64,000 nucleotides of DNA. It comes from Linyphia triangularis (taxonomy: Eukaryota; Arthropoda; Arachnida; Araneae; Linyphiidae). The translations under genes and the position numbers were made by a program. The notes beneath the pieces were generated by a model, which was given only the letters and a program-made list of their open reading frames with translations, searched no databases and was not told where the DNA came from. The stretch covers positions 29,542,123-29,606,122 of the forward strand of contig OZ021732.1 of the NCBI GenBank assembly GCA_963978545.1, read 5' to 3'. This document shows positions 25,823-40,439 of the stretch, in pieces; the stretch's first letter is position 1, and each line of letters begins with the position of its first letter.

Positions 25823-28029
25823 CTTTGAAATTACCCATCCTATTAAGACATTTAACTTTTTATGTACACATAATTTGAGATACAATCCTCTTGAACTAAA
25901 ATATTCACTGAAACTTGGTTGGTTTGTTGAAATTTACTGGCGCAAGGTCAACGTTAGGGCCAAGATGCGCCGAGCATACTTAAACTTGCTAAATACACTT
26001 TAACGTACACAATAAAAGAAATGTATTCTACATTAATATTTGTATTTTGTTTACATACTTCTTAAATTTCAGTTCACTTCAAAAACAAATAAGATTTAGT
26101 TGATATTGACGGGTAAGTTATTGACTTCAGCCAGACACATTATAATAGGGGATCTGATTTAAAGGTGGACTTCCATTACTTCGAAGTGGTGATCGAGCCT
26201 TGATCATCAAGGAGAGTAATTTAAGAGGAGAGGGGAAAAAAGAATGCTTTTTGGTAATATAGCTTACAAGATTTCGAATTTTTAAACTCCTAACAGACCA
26301 TAAATTCCGTTTGATACTTCACGTGATTTTTTATAATTTTTGACATTCATAATTTGTCGATATTTTTCACGTATTTTTGTCATTATACCCTCATTTTCCC
26401 TTACAATATTGGTAAAGTTGTTATTGATCACAGAACTCTGTGGTAACTAACTGTGGTTACAGAGTTTTGGCACTTCATTTGGCATTAATGGGGAAGATAG
26501 AAGAGCCAAGTAATGATTTATACATTAATCAAAAGACTAAGACTACTTCATAATGCCACGACTTGAAATAAACAACCACTTAGAACAGTAAATAAAATTT
26601 TGTACGAGCGGGATAGTTAAGTCATATCTTGTTCAGTCGCTTCTTTCGGTTCAGTATGGCTCACCATACGTTGACCAGATAAATTCGAATATACCAAAAG
26701 CAGCGTCGTAGTATTTCCAACTACGATTTCACTATTTTAAATTTTTGTTGAACATTTAAACATTTTCGACATTGGCGACATACAAGTAAACATGAATAAA
26801 ATCGAACTGAGATACACACAAAAAGTAAATGAAAACAAATGGGAAAACTCATAAAAGACTGGTGTCCATTTTGTCGCTGTTAATCAATGTATGTAGTTTA
26901 AAATGATGTGAGTAATGTGACGTATGTTATGAGATTAATGATGGTAAAAAACATGAGGTCGTGATGCGAGAATGACAAGAGTGGCAAGACGATTTGAATG
27001 CTCCAACAGAGGAAAAATAAATATATTTGGCTACAATAGTTAGTTTTTGAGCTTCAATGAACTTCTATCGTCTCTACCATTTATTCAGACGCCATCGTTG
27101 TTGATGACTAGACAGCCAAATGTGCGAATTGGCTTTCCTCCAAAGCTTTTTCCCAAGCTGTCTTATTTGCTACAGTTACTTACAATTCGAGTTCTCGTAA
27201 TCGAGCCTTCTATTCTTGAATTTCCTTTCTGTCAGTTTCTCAATCATTTGCAAGCTTTAGTTTTAAATATGACAAACATTTCAAAACTTTTCGTTTTTTA
27301 AACTCTGAACTAAGAAACAAAGGTTAACAAGGTGAAGAAAAGAACGTGATTCCATCAATGAGAAAGTTATTTGTAGAAAACAGCTGTGAATGATTTTTTA
27401 AAATGTGTTTATAATTTAAAGTGTTTTTATTTGACAGTATAGATATTTTACAAAAACAAAATCTTTCTAGAAAAGAACATATTTTAATGCAGCTGGTATT
27501 GATACGCTTAGTCGTATGTATTAAAACGTTTCGAAAATGATTGAACCTGCTGTCCGATTTCAATTCCAAACCTTTATTAGCATCCATTCTCATCTGTATT
27601 TCGAATATTAGACGTTTGGTATGATATGCAGAGTACTTACAATTAGATGGATAAATCCATAAACAGCACCTTCTTTCAAATCATATAAATATATGCCTTT
27701 TGTTAACCCATAATAATCCTTCTATCACAGACAGAGCTTCTTAAAATTAGTTTTAGTTTTTCGCCATCGCACAAAAGAAATGACTTCTTATCATTATTTT
27801 CTCAAGCCATCATACAGTAAGTATATGGTTTATGCCAATGTCTAACTTCCATTACTTTAATCTTTGCGTCGATGCTGCATTAAAAATTCAAATAAAATAA
27901 TAAAGTATGACAACTATTCAAGCAGATCGTATCGTGTCATTCCCAACTCATTTGTCCCAAATCACTCACCAAACTACGAATTCCACCACGAGCAAAGATT
28001 GAAATCTCACGCCTGTAGAAGGCATCTTT
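25823..28029. other. Non-coding sequence
   Basis: Frames of 84 (27047-27301, plus) and 89 (27324-27593, minus) codons have no recognised motif. No element ends seen. Confidence 0.5.
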
Positions 28030-28510
28030 AAAAAAAAAATCTAATTTCTAATTAATCTGAATACATTCGGAAAAGGGACCGTGGATTCCGTGTTTCTGAT
28101 TAAAAGCGCGGGACCGAAATAGGGCAGGGGAAAGCTTCCACTCTCATTTAAAGTCCAATGAAAGTAAAGTAATTGCTTTTCGAAATGGAATTAGCCAAAG
28201 AGTGAGGAGGCAAAGCAAAACAACCAGAATGCAGAAACGAAAGGTCAGATCTAATCAATAGATGGCAGAACTAATGTAATGCTCGCGATGTCTAGTAGTC
28301 CATTAAATACCCGGGTTACGCTTCGATTCTGCTGTGTTCTTCTGATGGAAGATGCCCTTTTATTTGGTTGGATGGAGAGCTCGTGTCCGGTTGGTTTATT
28401 GAATAGCAAATGAGTGCGATCCGTGGGTGGGTTTTATAGGGGCTATATCATGGTTGGGTGGCGAGACGTGACGAAGATGGTTCGGACATAAGGTTAGACA
28501 TACGGTTAAA
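28030..28510. other. GC-richer block, possible regulatory or ancient repeat sequence
   Basis: Higher GC with GGGACCG, AAAGCGCGGGACCG and ACCCGGGTTACG motifs; no open frame of interest and no inverted ends seen. Confidence 0.3.
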
Positions 28511-28869
28511 AGGCAGACTGTGCTTCGGTATGGTGATGGGAAGACGATACTGAGACGCTTATAGTGGATTCACTGCACAATTTGAGGCAAAAGCAAATGA
28601 AAACTTTCTTTTTATTACGATGAATACACTGTGTTTTTTTTTTCCTTCCCCCCCCCTTCTTTAAAAAGAAATTACGAAACCTCAATAAACAAAAGATCAA
28701 GAAGTCAAGAAATTTTTAATAATTGGGAATTAAGTAGATGACTTCACTCTAGATAGAACATCCATATTCCAACAGCCATTTCTAAATCAATTTTGTGTAC
28801 TTAAATCTTTTCACTTTATACTGAGCAAAGGACGGAAAAAAATTTCCTCTTTATAAATAAATTAATAAA

Positions 28870-30261
<1,392 letters not shown>

Positions 30262-30460
30262 AATCTTGAATAAAAAAAAATTGAATGGCATTACAGCGAT
30301 TTTAATCAAAATCGTTAGAGCCATTTTTTGGCAATTGCTGAAAAATATAAATTTTTCAATGGCAACTACCTTATGCATATGCGCCATTTTGACGAAAACC
30401 TTAATGGAAAGTGCCATGTCCACCACTAACCCGTATACTAAAGTTGAACTTCGTGGGTAA
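30262..30460 (-). repeat. Inverted partner of 31125-31320, flanking a TA tract
   Basis: The block read in reverse complement gives ACGAAGTTCAACTTTAGTAT, GTTAGTGGTGG, GGCGCATATGC, GAAAAATTTATA and GGCTCTAACG, the same order as 31131-31271. Pairing is centred near 30792, just before the TA dinucleotide tract. Confidence 0.65.
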
Positions 30461-30797
30461 ATTCTTTTTGAAATTATGTTGACAAAGGCAGACTGGAACA
30501 AACTAGAGGAAAAAGTGAGCCCTCATCTGTATATGTGTTAATTAGTTTTTGAAGTTCTAATCATAAGAATATATTACATCTTTAATCTTAGATATTCTGC
30601 TATTGAAAACTTCAAAAGTCTGAGAGCCTTTCAAATATGTACAGACCAAATACTATGTACAATTTTTGACATCATGTATTCTAGTTTCAAAAGGTGTATG
30701 TAATAAGCAAAAAGAAAAGAAAATCCAAATTCTGTCAATACTTTTTGTTCCAATTGATGAAAGAAAATTGGAAAGTGTTTTTGTAGTCCGTCGAAGG

Positions 30798-30909
<112 letters not shown>

Positions 30910-31124
30910 TAAAGGATAGTATAATCTTATAAATTAATACAGTCTTACATTGCATTTAGTTTTTTGAATACTAATAAATGAAGAAAATTCATCCAATGCC
31001 CCATTTTCACTATTTAGATGTACGGAACATATTAATTGGAAATTAATCTTTTACTTTCAACTGACCATATGTTAAGATAGGGTAATGAAAGTATTGTATT
31101 CGGTAATTTTTTCCAAGAACAAAT

Positions 31125-31700
31125 TAGCTTACGAAGTTCAACTATTGTATACGGATTAGTGGTGGCAATGGGATTTGTCATTAAGGTTTACGTCACAATT
31201 GCGCATACGCTTGAGGTAGCTTCCATTGAAAAAATTTATTTTTCAGAAATTGCCAAAAAACGGCTCTAACGTTTTACATCAAAATCGTTTTGGTAATACC
31301 TTTTAAAGTGTTAAAACTTCACCAACTCCGAAAATTCCCTTAGAAATTCGATAAGGGCGAAAAAAAAATTAGAAAAACGCATTTCTTTAACACAAAGATT
31401 TCTTCCCTCGAGTGCTGCCCATTATCGACTGTTTCACTGACTCAAAAGGATTATGTAATAATTATCTAAAGGCATATTCGTCTTTCTGACTTTTTTTTTG
31501 TCAATTTAATAATTATTGACAAAATATCGACATACTGGCTATTAAATTAATGAAAATTTTAAAACAACTACAGTAAAAACATCAGTCCATGTCAAATTTA
31601 AATGCAGTGACCAGTGTCCAAAATGACAGTGTAATTGAAAATTTTACGATGTCCACACACAAAGTTTGTGATCTGTAGACATTCAAAAATATTTTCCCAC
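31125..31700 (+). repeat. Second copy of the 39.4-39.9 kb repeat
   Basis: Shares with 39395-39880 the ordered blocks AATTGCGCATACGCT, a TTCCATTGAAAAA block, CCTTTTAAAGTGTT, GACTGTTTCACTGACTC and AAATTTAAATGCAGTGACCA, with many substitutions and small indels. It lacks the Helitron-type 3' end. Its first 190 bp also form an inverted repeat with 30262-30460. Confidence 0.6.
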
Positions 31701-33616
31701 ATGTTTAGTGTTCCCAAATAGATTTATAGAAAGAAAAAAAACTCCGCCAACTGAAGTATTCTAAAAAATTGTACAACATTAAATTCATTTGTTGTAAAAC
31801 AACGTTCAATAAAACAATACTGTTAAATACTTTTAATTAAATGGTCTTTAATATGCTGATGAAGTAATTGCATTCATTGCTAGGTAGATTTTAGGTTTTG
31901 GCAAACACATCCTAACATAATAAATAGTTTTTCCAAAATATTTCAAGACTCATCAACATCAATATACGTCGGTCCATTGTTAAAACAAAATTAAAGTAGT
32001 GAAAAAAAAAAAAAGCGGATGGTCCATAGACAGGAAGATAGATGTATAAACAAAGGAAAAGCGTAATATTCTAAAATCGCGATAGAATATTCAGCTGTTT
32101 ATCTTTTGTTACTTCCTGACAGGTATTGATGTGTTCGAAAACAAGAGAGTTCGCCTAATTATAAATAAACTAAACCTGGAACATATGAAGAATTTGTTTC
32201 GCTTGATAAAGATTTCGTAAACACTATTGTTTAATAGTCAACTAAACTAGCAAAACTAATTTCGATTTTTTTTAAAGTAATTTAATGTGGTGTTAAATTA
32301 TTTCCATGTCAAGTGGCTTTGGTTTATATTATTTTCTACAGCATTACGTTTGAGAATAACTACTAGTAAGGAAATAAATCATAACATTAAGATGAAAAAA
32401 TAGATAGAATTGTTCAGATTGAAATTTAGATTTTAGTTAAGCTATGAAATTTTGTGCAATTTGGAATCTGCATTATTTGATACTTTCAAAGTATTAAATT
32501 TTTTAGAAAAATTGTACATCATGAAAGTAAAAGAATATCTTGAAAATTCTAGAAAAAAATAGTAAAATAATGAATTTTCAACGTATCGTGTATCTTAACA
32601 ATGAAATTAATTTTAATACTAATTCCCATATCCAAAATGTCTATTTTAATTTTTTCTAAACAATAGGAATTCAATTACAATCTTTTCCTGAACACCAAAA
32701 CCAAAACATGACATATCTCATGAAAAACAAATTATCTATGGCTGGTTCCCGTCTATCAACGAATTCCGAAACTTGATTGCGATAAGTTTCGAATTCCTGT
32801 AGCAGACTATTCAGTTTGCGGTTACAGTTTTCGTGAAAAAATACCACCACAAATATTTTTACTGATTTTAAAACAAACGATATATAATTTTATTGTGATA
32901 AAAAAAAAAAATCTATACTTGAATGGATATGCTTGAATTTAAGCATTTATCAGAAATTAGTATTCAAAATATCTTTTGAGGAATAAATAAACTAAACAAC
33001 TATTTAATAGTTGATTAGTCATATTCGAAAAATTTGTTCTGTACTCGTAATTTTATTAACATAAAAAATATTAAGTACATCGAATAAGTTGAAATTTGAC
33101 CGAGTGTGTCAAATCACAGAGTTTAAATAATGGAAAACAAAATTATAAACATAATATCAAACGATATTTTCTAAATATTCTAAAAATCACTGTATTCTCT
33201 TTATTCTCTGAAACTTAACATTTAATATCCTCCACAAAACATATTTCCATTTTTTCATTAAAATAGTCAAAAGTGTAATATTACAGGTGGATTTTAATTT
33301 TTTTTTCTCTCTCCCCACATTATTTCCAATAAAGAGACTTTCGTCTGAACACGGCGGTTGGTCGATCAAAAGGGGAGTCTTGCCAGACGCTTTTCGCTGC
33401 TTTTCCTCGAGACTGGCTGTGTTAATAATTCGCACGCCGTTTATTTAAAAGGCACAACCCCAGATATTTGTCCGCTCCGCTGCAAAAAGAGAAACGATGC
33501 GGCAGTTAAAACGCGGCAAAGCGCAATTGAGATTTCCTGCTGTGGCAGCAAAAGCAGTTCATTCATTGGCCAAGGCAAACACACACATTCATGCATGCTA
33601 AAAATCCAACACTCAC
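31701..33616. other. Start of PKC intron 1 (downstream of the exon on the minus strand)
   Basis: Follows the splice donor, is AT-rich, and shows no second PKC exon that I can identify. Confidence 0.55.
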
Positions 33617-33619
33617 CAG
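33611..33619 (-). promoter_or_regulatory. 5' splice donor of the PKC first coding exon
   Basis: On the minus strand the exon end reads CTG followed by GTGAGT, a near-consensus donor. Reading on past it gives an in-frame TGA at once, so splicing is needed for a functional kinase. Confidence 0.9.
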
Positions 33620-33780
33620 ATGAAGTCCTTACAGTGGGAGCAGAACGTCGGCTGCTTGAAAAACCTCGGAATGAATTTGTGATTCTTGATCACCGAAATG
33701 TTCTTTTTTTTCAGGGCGCCCTTCCTCACTCGGGCCAGTTGGAAGTAACTCGGCGCCTGTGGTTCACTATCGTCTGCCAT
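33617..33780 (-). CDS. Pkc53E-like: Conventional protein kinase C, first coding exon (partial gene)
   Basis: Encodes the N-terminus of a calcium- and diacylglycerol-dependent Ser/Thr kinase that moves to the plasma membrane on activation. The exon gives 54 residues plus two bases of a Trp codon. Residues 17-27 ([11 protein letters not shown]) are the autoinhibitory pseudosubstrate, with Ala where a substrate has Ser/Thr. Residues 34-55 open the first C1 zinc-finger domain: the initial His at 34, the block [16 protein letters not shown], and the CxxC pair at 47 and 50. The ATG has a strong context (A at -3, G at +4), is the first in-frame ATG after an upstream in-frame TAA at 33982-33984, and matches the usual MAD-type start of the family. 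The exon ends in phase 2 at a GTGAGT donor, the same place after DFIW where I recall vertebrate PKC alpha/beta exon 1 ending. The second half of C1A, C1B, C2 and the kinase domain are not found and should lie at lower coordinates. PKC identity is firm; the choice among conventional PKC paralogues is inferred. Confidence 0.93.
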
Positions 33781-34080
33781 CTTGGCCGGCCGACGACACA
33801 ATCGCCCACTGCCGAGAACCGTTTGGCACTGGCACCTCCGTTTTGTTCCCTGTCGAACGAGCGTCGCCAAGGTTCGATCGCCAAGTCGCCAGTCAGCGAG
33901 ACGTGCTGTGGCGCGGGTGAGGTTTCTCGATTTGGCAAGAAATCGCGCAAAAGGTTCGTTCCGAATTGCGTGTTCGATCGATTAAGTATTTCTCGGAGAT
34001 GCTGAAATTAAAAGGACTATCGTGTGTCTCTTCACTAAGCGATCGGTATCAAAATTTCAAATTAGGACAGGAATCCCGCT
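33781..34080 (-). promoter_or_regulatory. GC-rich 5' leader / probable promoter side of the PKC gene
   Basis: About 300 bp upstream of the PKC start codon are markedly richer in G, C and CpG than the AT-rich surroundings. Frequent CGA, TCG and CGCG steps are visible, for example around 33790-33960. This is the position expected for the 5' UTR and proximal promoter. The in-frame reading from the start codon stays open back to a TAA at 33982-33984 without another ATG. I see no clear TATA box or initiator at a fixed distance, so the transcription start is not placed. Confidence 0.5.
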
Positions 34081-35013
34081 TTCGACGAAGAGGTTATTAA
34101 TATTTAAACGTGCCGCCGAATGTAGACATCGTTTTAAATAAGCGGTTTTAATTAGCTGTGCATGTGCAAGCTGCAAATTTCGATATTAATGCAGCTCAAT
34201 AACACGACATGCTTCATGTTTCCATATCCTCAAGTTTAAAAAAAAATATATATATATATTATTTCATGTATTGGTTGATTATATAATTCGGTAAATTCGA
34301 TAAATATCTACTTGTGTAGAAAAATTAAAACCTGTGAAAAATTAAAACAAATATCGTTAGTTTACGCTACTCAAATGAAGTCTCAAAATAATATCAGTAA
34401 AACTCAAATACTCAAATGATATCTGTAAAACATTCTTAAAGTTAGACACTAAATATATCTAAATATATGAAATATGCCATTTTAGTAGTTTTTACATACT
34501 TACCTTAATCCTGATTTTATCTTAATTTTCATCATTACACATCACATGACAAAAAATAGTGGTTTTTATAACAAACAAAGGAGCTAATTTTGTTTTTGTC
34601 AAAAACATTATTACTTATATTATTTTGAACATTGATATTATATTGTAATATATATTACAAAATGTAAAACCTGAATGGGAATCATCACATGACTTTCTTT
34701 ATCCCACTACAATTATACTTTTAGCTACAATAACGACATATTTTTAAAGACACAACGAAATAGAGAGCATTCCTTCGATTTCTATATTCAATCCATAATC
34801 TACACTTTTAACCGAAACAGTATATTATAAAGTATATATATATTTTTTATATTGAAAACTCATAATGTATGTTGTGATTTCGTACAAAACATTCCAACCA
34901 TTTTATATAAACAGAAGAAAAATATAAAAAGAATGTATGATTGGTGATTTTTTTTTTTATTAATTAAAAAGTTTCTCAAATAGAATCAGAGTTATATATA
35001 TATACTAACATAT

Positions 35014-35181
<168 letters not shown>

Positions 35182-36342
35182 GTTGATTGAAAAGCTCCAA
35201 ATACTTAAATAAATTAATCAAATTATTTAACCACCTGTGCCACGAATGTGATAATGTTCTTATTATGACCAAACCTATTCTTATACAAATTCCCAGAAAT
35301 ATTTCACCCTATTCCCCCATTGCACAAATACAAACTTTTCAACAAGCATAATAATAGCAACCGTATTGAATTAGAAAAGTATAGATGCATCCTTTGTTGG
35401 ACATGAAAATCATATTTTTTTGCGTGGTAAAGTTAGTTCAAGTATTTTAATTAATTCATATATTTTTTTGTAATCAAAATAAACTTGATTACTTTATTAC
35501 TCAAAAGTCCAATCCCTTTATATCTGTCAATCAAAACAATTAATCAAAACAATTAATCAAACAATACAATAATTATATTTGGTTTAGTATTTGGTAACTA
35601 GCATGCTATGTTTTTATTCTCCCTTATCTTCTTGAAAGGGATTATTTTTGTAAGCTCTGTCCATTCCTTGTAAGTATAATTAACATAATTATCCTATTTG
35701 GTTATTTTGCTTTCAATATCGATATTTTATACTCACACGCATATCAAATATAAATATCAAATATTTGGCAAAAGGAACTACATAAATATATATACAGTGA
35801 AAATTCGATATCTATAATTTTGTCCCAAAAACAATACATTTATCAACCAATTCTCTTTACGTTTTAAGAAGTAATCAATAAGCGCAGTCTCATGCAGAAA
35901 ACGCATCGTGAAAAAGTTTGTTCTTCGATAAACTTGATGGAATTTATTCAGTAAATTTTCCGAGGTAAACCTGTTTGTTGTTTTTCTTACAGTTAAAAGA
36001 TGCTTGGTGAAAAACGACTTCTACAGAAGGTATTGAAATAAAAGCAATTTGGAAAGTTAGCTCTTACGAAGATTTATAATTTTTTCTAAATTTTATAATA
36101 AACGAAGCAACAATTTTAATTTGAGTGAATTGTGGGGTTTAGTAAACCGTAATGAGTTTTGAAAATCAGCTGATTTGACTGAAGTTGAACGCAAACCCTT
36201 TTGATATATTTAAGTACGTTATTTTTACCACACTTTTTTACTTTTAAATAAAAACTACCTTTTTTTTACCCAAACCGTAATTACATATTCCTAGACGACA
36301 ATAAATAGGATTTAATTTATTTTAATTAATTATTGTGCACCT

Positions 36343-37130
36343 TGAAATAACGATAAGATTTTGAAAAAGTGTCATTATACGTTGTGTACATAGACATATA
36401 ATGCTAATTATTATTATTTTTTTTAATTTTTAAAGCCAAAATAAATGAAGTTATAGTTGTATTATTTTCTTTTACTTATAAAATTTAAAATTATTTATAA
36501 TAGTCTCAAATTATAATAACACTCTTCTCTGTCTTGTTTCACGAAAATAACTAGACATTTGATATTTCTTGGTTCAAGGAACATAAGTGTAGAATCCAAT
36601 CTTATAGTTAATATCAGGTATTTAATACTTGTACAGTGTGTCTAGAAACGTAATAACGTGATTTATATATTTTATATAATAGATAAATATTTAGAGTACA
36701 TTGAAAATGCTGAAAATAAAGCAAGAAATCATAAAAGTTTTGAGATTTTGAAAAGTGTCATCATACGTTGTGTACATAGACATATAATACTAATTATTAT
36801 TATAATTTTTTTAATTTTTAAAGCCAAAATAAATGAAGTTTTAGGCGTATTATTTTCTTTTATTTATAAAATTTAAAATTATTTATAATAGTCTCAAATT
36901 ATAATAACACTCTTCTCTGGCTTGTTTCATGAAAATAGCTAGACATTTGCTATTCTTGGCTCAAGGAACAGAAGTGTAGAATCCAATTTCGTAGTTAATT
37001 TCAGATATTTAATACCCGTACAGAGTGTCTAAAACAGTATTAATGGGGTTTATTTCTTTTTCTATGATAGATAAAGCTTTAAAGTACATTGAAAATGATG
37101 AAAATAAAGTAAGAAATCATAAAAAGGATT
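36343..37130 (+). repeat. Tandem duplication, two copies of ~386 bp
   Basis: ACGTTGTGTACATAGACATA at 36380 recurs at 36766. Both copies continue through AGCCAAAATAAATGAAGTT, ACACTCTTCTCTG, GTGTAGAATCCAAT and AAATCATAAAA. Divergence of a few percent plus small indels. Confidence 0.9.
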
Positions 37131-39104
37131 TTCGAAGATTATTTATTTTAAAAATTACAGAATTTAAATTTTAACCTGCCCTTTGTAGCTGAAAAGAACT
37201 AAAATACAACACATTGAAAAGCATTATTTATACCATTTTGGAAGGAATATATGATGAGAAGATATAAGAACTCTCACAAAAATTAACTATCGAAACTTTC
37301 AGATATAAGGCAGCTAAAGATTGTAAATAATTTGCATCTAAGAAACCATATTTGAAAACAAAGTAGCAAAAAGTTTTATGAAAACATTTAACCTTTGAAC
37401 TCATATTGTAACAGAACACATTTTATATAAGTACTATCAGAATCTTGTGAATTTGCTCTTCTAAATAAAGATATGGTCCATCTAATTTTAAAATCGTTTT
37501 AATTTGGACATTTTTGAAGATATAACTTTAGTTCTTTTAGTCATGGTGATTTGAACTGAAAAACATATATTGATGATTTTGTGATAGCGAAAGGTGAGTG
37601 TAATGCATTTCCTGTGAAATAAACTTGCTTTTTAAAAAAGCCTTTTTACTGTAAAATCCTTTGAAAACTTCAAAAATATATTCAAAGTATTGAAAATTTC
37701 TCATTCGATTTTTACGTTTAAACTATTTGACTATATTTTTACTAATTTTTAAGAAGCAAATTTGTTCGGATACCTATTGATCTGCGTTGTACGAAAAATA
37801 ACAATGTCACAAGGCATGTTTTTGTTTCAAGTCTGGAATTTCTGCTCTGACAAGTAAACCTTGCAAACAATGTGTTCGATTAAATCCCTTATGATTATTT
37901 TCAACGCAACTAAGAATAAGTTAGTGTATAAAATGTAAGTTGAAACTTTCAAAAAGCTATAAAACACTGGTCAGAATGAATTGAAATTTTACCCGTATTT
38001 ACTCGAAGGGGAAAACGGTATGACAAAAGAAAAATATATATTTCGAATAATTTTTTTTTTCTGTAACGTTCCACTTTTCGTGTATATTTAAGCAAAAATG
38101 TTAGATCATTTTAAAGGGGCCTTTATCCTTTTTTTTTTTTTTAGATTAAAGTTGAGCTTTATTTATAATCCCCTCGTGGTGATTATAACGTTTAACTTTA
38201 AAAGAGCATGATTTTAAAAACATAACAATTTTCTAATGCCATATCATAGCTTTCAAAAAGTAATAGTAATGCATAAGAAAAAAAAAATAGTTCAAAATAG
38301 TTTTTAATGCCATACCGTTTCCTTTCTCTTCACGTATGTACAATATGCAAAAAAACACTGGTCAAAATAACCAGAAATTTTACAATTTCAGGGGCATAAT
38401 TTTCATTCAAATTCACACGCACTCAACTTATTCTACGCTCTTAATTTCTATTGAGTTGGTACGCGCAATTCATTTCTATATTAAGAAAAAATGTCCAGAA
38501 AAAAATCAGGTTAAAAAAAGTTCGAGTTATAAAGTAATGAAATTTAAACTTTTAATCTTTAAATTGGCAATTACGAAAAATTCGACATCAACCCTTCTTT
38601 GTTAGAAGAGGAATTTCTTCTATCTCAAAAATTAAAGAAGTTTCAGACTTCTATTAATCAAATGAAATACAAAAATGGAACTGCTTAAAAAATTTCATCC
38701 CATTTGTTGACTTTTATAACAAGGTCTTTTTAAGATGTGTTAAAAACGGAGTTGGAACTTTTTAATAAATTCGCTCGAATAATTTCTCATAAACTTTGCT
38801 TGAAGAACAAAGAATCATTTGAAAAATTTTAATATTGAAATTTTTGTAATTATTAATAAGTGAATAATAAAAATATTTTAAATAATTTTTTTTTTTTAGC
38901 TTCATGTTTCCAAAATAATAAATAAAAAAGGGCTAATTTTTAAAGATATATTATCTTAACTTAAACTTTTGTTTCATGTTTGAATGCTATTTTTCCATTA
39001 ATTTGGTATCTTCCCAATTCTTTTAAAAATATAAATCTATACATTTAATTATCAAGGCGTATTTTTGTAACAGTCAATCCTCATAAACTATTTAACCAGT
39101 TTTT
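37131..39104. other. AT-rich non-coding sequence
   Basis: No gene or repeat ends seen before the LINE remnant. Confidence 0.5.
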
Positions 39105-39352
39105 ATGATCAATATGTCATTTGGAAAAGCTTCAACTTTAAATGTGCCAAAATGGGCAAATAATGCAAAATACTGTTTATTAATTAGTTTAATTTCAATA
39201 TTTTTAAGAAGTAAAGAATGCTGGGCACTGAACAAAGCAAAAGAGGACCTTTTACTTATTTTTGAGAGAAACATTTTAAGGAAAATCTTTGGATCAATAA
39301 AACAAAATAACGAATGGAGAATCGCATATAATCATGAAATCTATACAAAATA
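39105..39352 (+). pseudogene. Non-LTR retrotransposon reverse-transcriptase C-terminal remnant
   Basis: The translation contains ECWALNKAKEDLL, then FERNILRKIFG, then NEWRIAYNHEIY. This string is characteristic of the C-terminal end of arthropod LINE polymerase proteins (typical form CW.L.K...L..FERK.LRKIFGP....G.WRIRYNHELY). The upstream ANNAKYCLLISLISIFLRSK resembles the segment that normally precedes it, but the intervening KLYKTLIRP-type segment is missing, suggesting an internal deletion. Endonuclease and catalytic domains are absent and the frame ends at 39417-39419 after running into another repeat. Dead fragment. Confidence 0.7.
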
Positions 39353-39359
39353 TGGCAAA

Positions 39360-39946
39360 CCCTATAAAATGAAAATAGTAAATTCATTAAATTTTTGGTC
39401 AAAATTGCGCATGCGCTAAAGTGGCTGCCATTGAAAAATTTATACCTAGCACCTTTGATCAAAATCTCCGTGTAAATGCCGTTTAAGGTGTTCCAAACAT
39501 CCTCACCTCCAAATTCCCGTAAGAATGCGTCAAAGGCGTAAAAAGTTAAAAAATGAATGTAACGCAGAGTTCTCATCCCTTGAACACCGCTCAGCAATGA
39601 CTGTTTATCATCCGTTTCACTTACAAGAAAGGATAATGTAATAGTTTTCGAAAAGTATATCTCCAATTTCGTTTTTTGTCGGGATTATTTTTGACAATAA
39701 AATAATTATTGCCAAATATATATATTGCCAAACTGATAATTTTTTACAGAAATTAATGGTAATGTGAAAACAAAAACGATAAATTACGCCAATCTCAAGT
39801 AAATTTAAATGCAGTGACAAGTATTAAGTTAAATTAAAAGTTGTGCGACTTTCCCCTAGCTTACAAATTGAATGCAAGAGACATAGTTTTTATCCAAAGT
39901 TCAGGAGTTGGCGAGCGTTTGTGAGCAGGGGAAGGAAGCCACCTAG
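39360..39946 (+). mobile_element. Helitron-like 3' portion ending in CTAG
   Basis: Terminates with GTTGGCGAGCGTTTGTGAGC, an imperfect GC-rich stem and CTAG at 39943-39946 followed by T, as expected for a Helitron 3' end inserted at A-T. The body from about 39395 (AAAATTGCGCATGCGCTAAA) is homologous to 31180-31700. No clear 5' end is seen. A LINE remnant abuts its left side. Confidence 0.6.
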
Positions 39947-40439
39947 TAATAAATTAAACTAGATGAATAAAGTCACAATATTATAGTATTAAAATGATTT
40001 TCAATTCTTTATTAATCTGCAACATTATGAAATCATTATTAAAGTTACATAAGTCTGAGTATGAAAATTGTTTTTAGAAGCATTTTATTAGGATGCAAAT
40101 CTAAATCACGAGTTGAAAGTACTAGGAATCATTTTACGAACAGAGTCAACTAATGTATTTAAAAGAAATCACTCTTTCAATTCTTGCAATCAAGCATAAA
40201 TTTTCAATTAACTTTTTCGTAGGTAACTTTTATTATTGTCCAACAACAACCCCACAATTTTATTCCTCAATTGAAAAACCTAATTATAAATAATAATAAT
40301 AATAATAATAAAAAACTGCCTAAAGTTTTTTTTAAATATTTTGTTTATAGTTTAGTTAATCTTCAACCGGTTTGCCCCCTTGGAACGCCATTTAAAAATT
40401 CAAACGTTGCAAAAGTAACACCTAATAATTCAACCCATA

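Noticed and set aside
33358..34005. 215-codon plus-strand open frame, the longest in the window
   Set aside because: It lies antisense to the PKC exon and its GC-rich leader, starts at a non-ATG codon, and its residues show no domain. GC-rich DNA lowers stop frequency, so this is expected by-product.
39256..39666. 136-codon minus-strand frame
   Set aside because: Antisense to the LINE remnant and the Helitron-related repeat; shadow frame.
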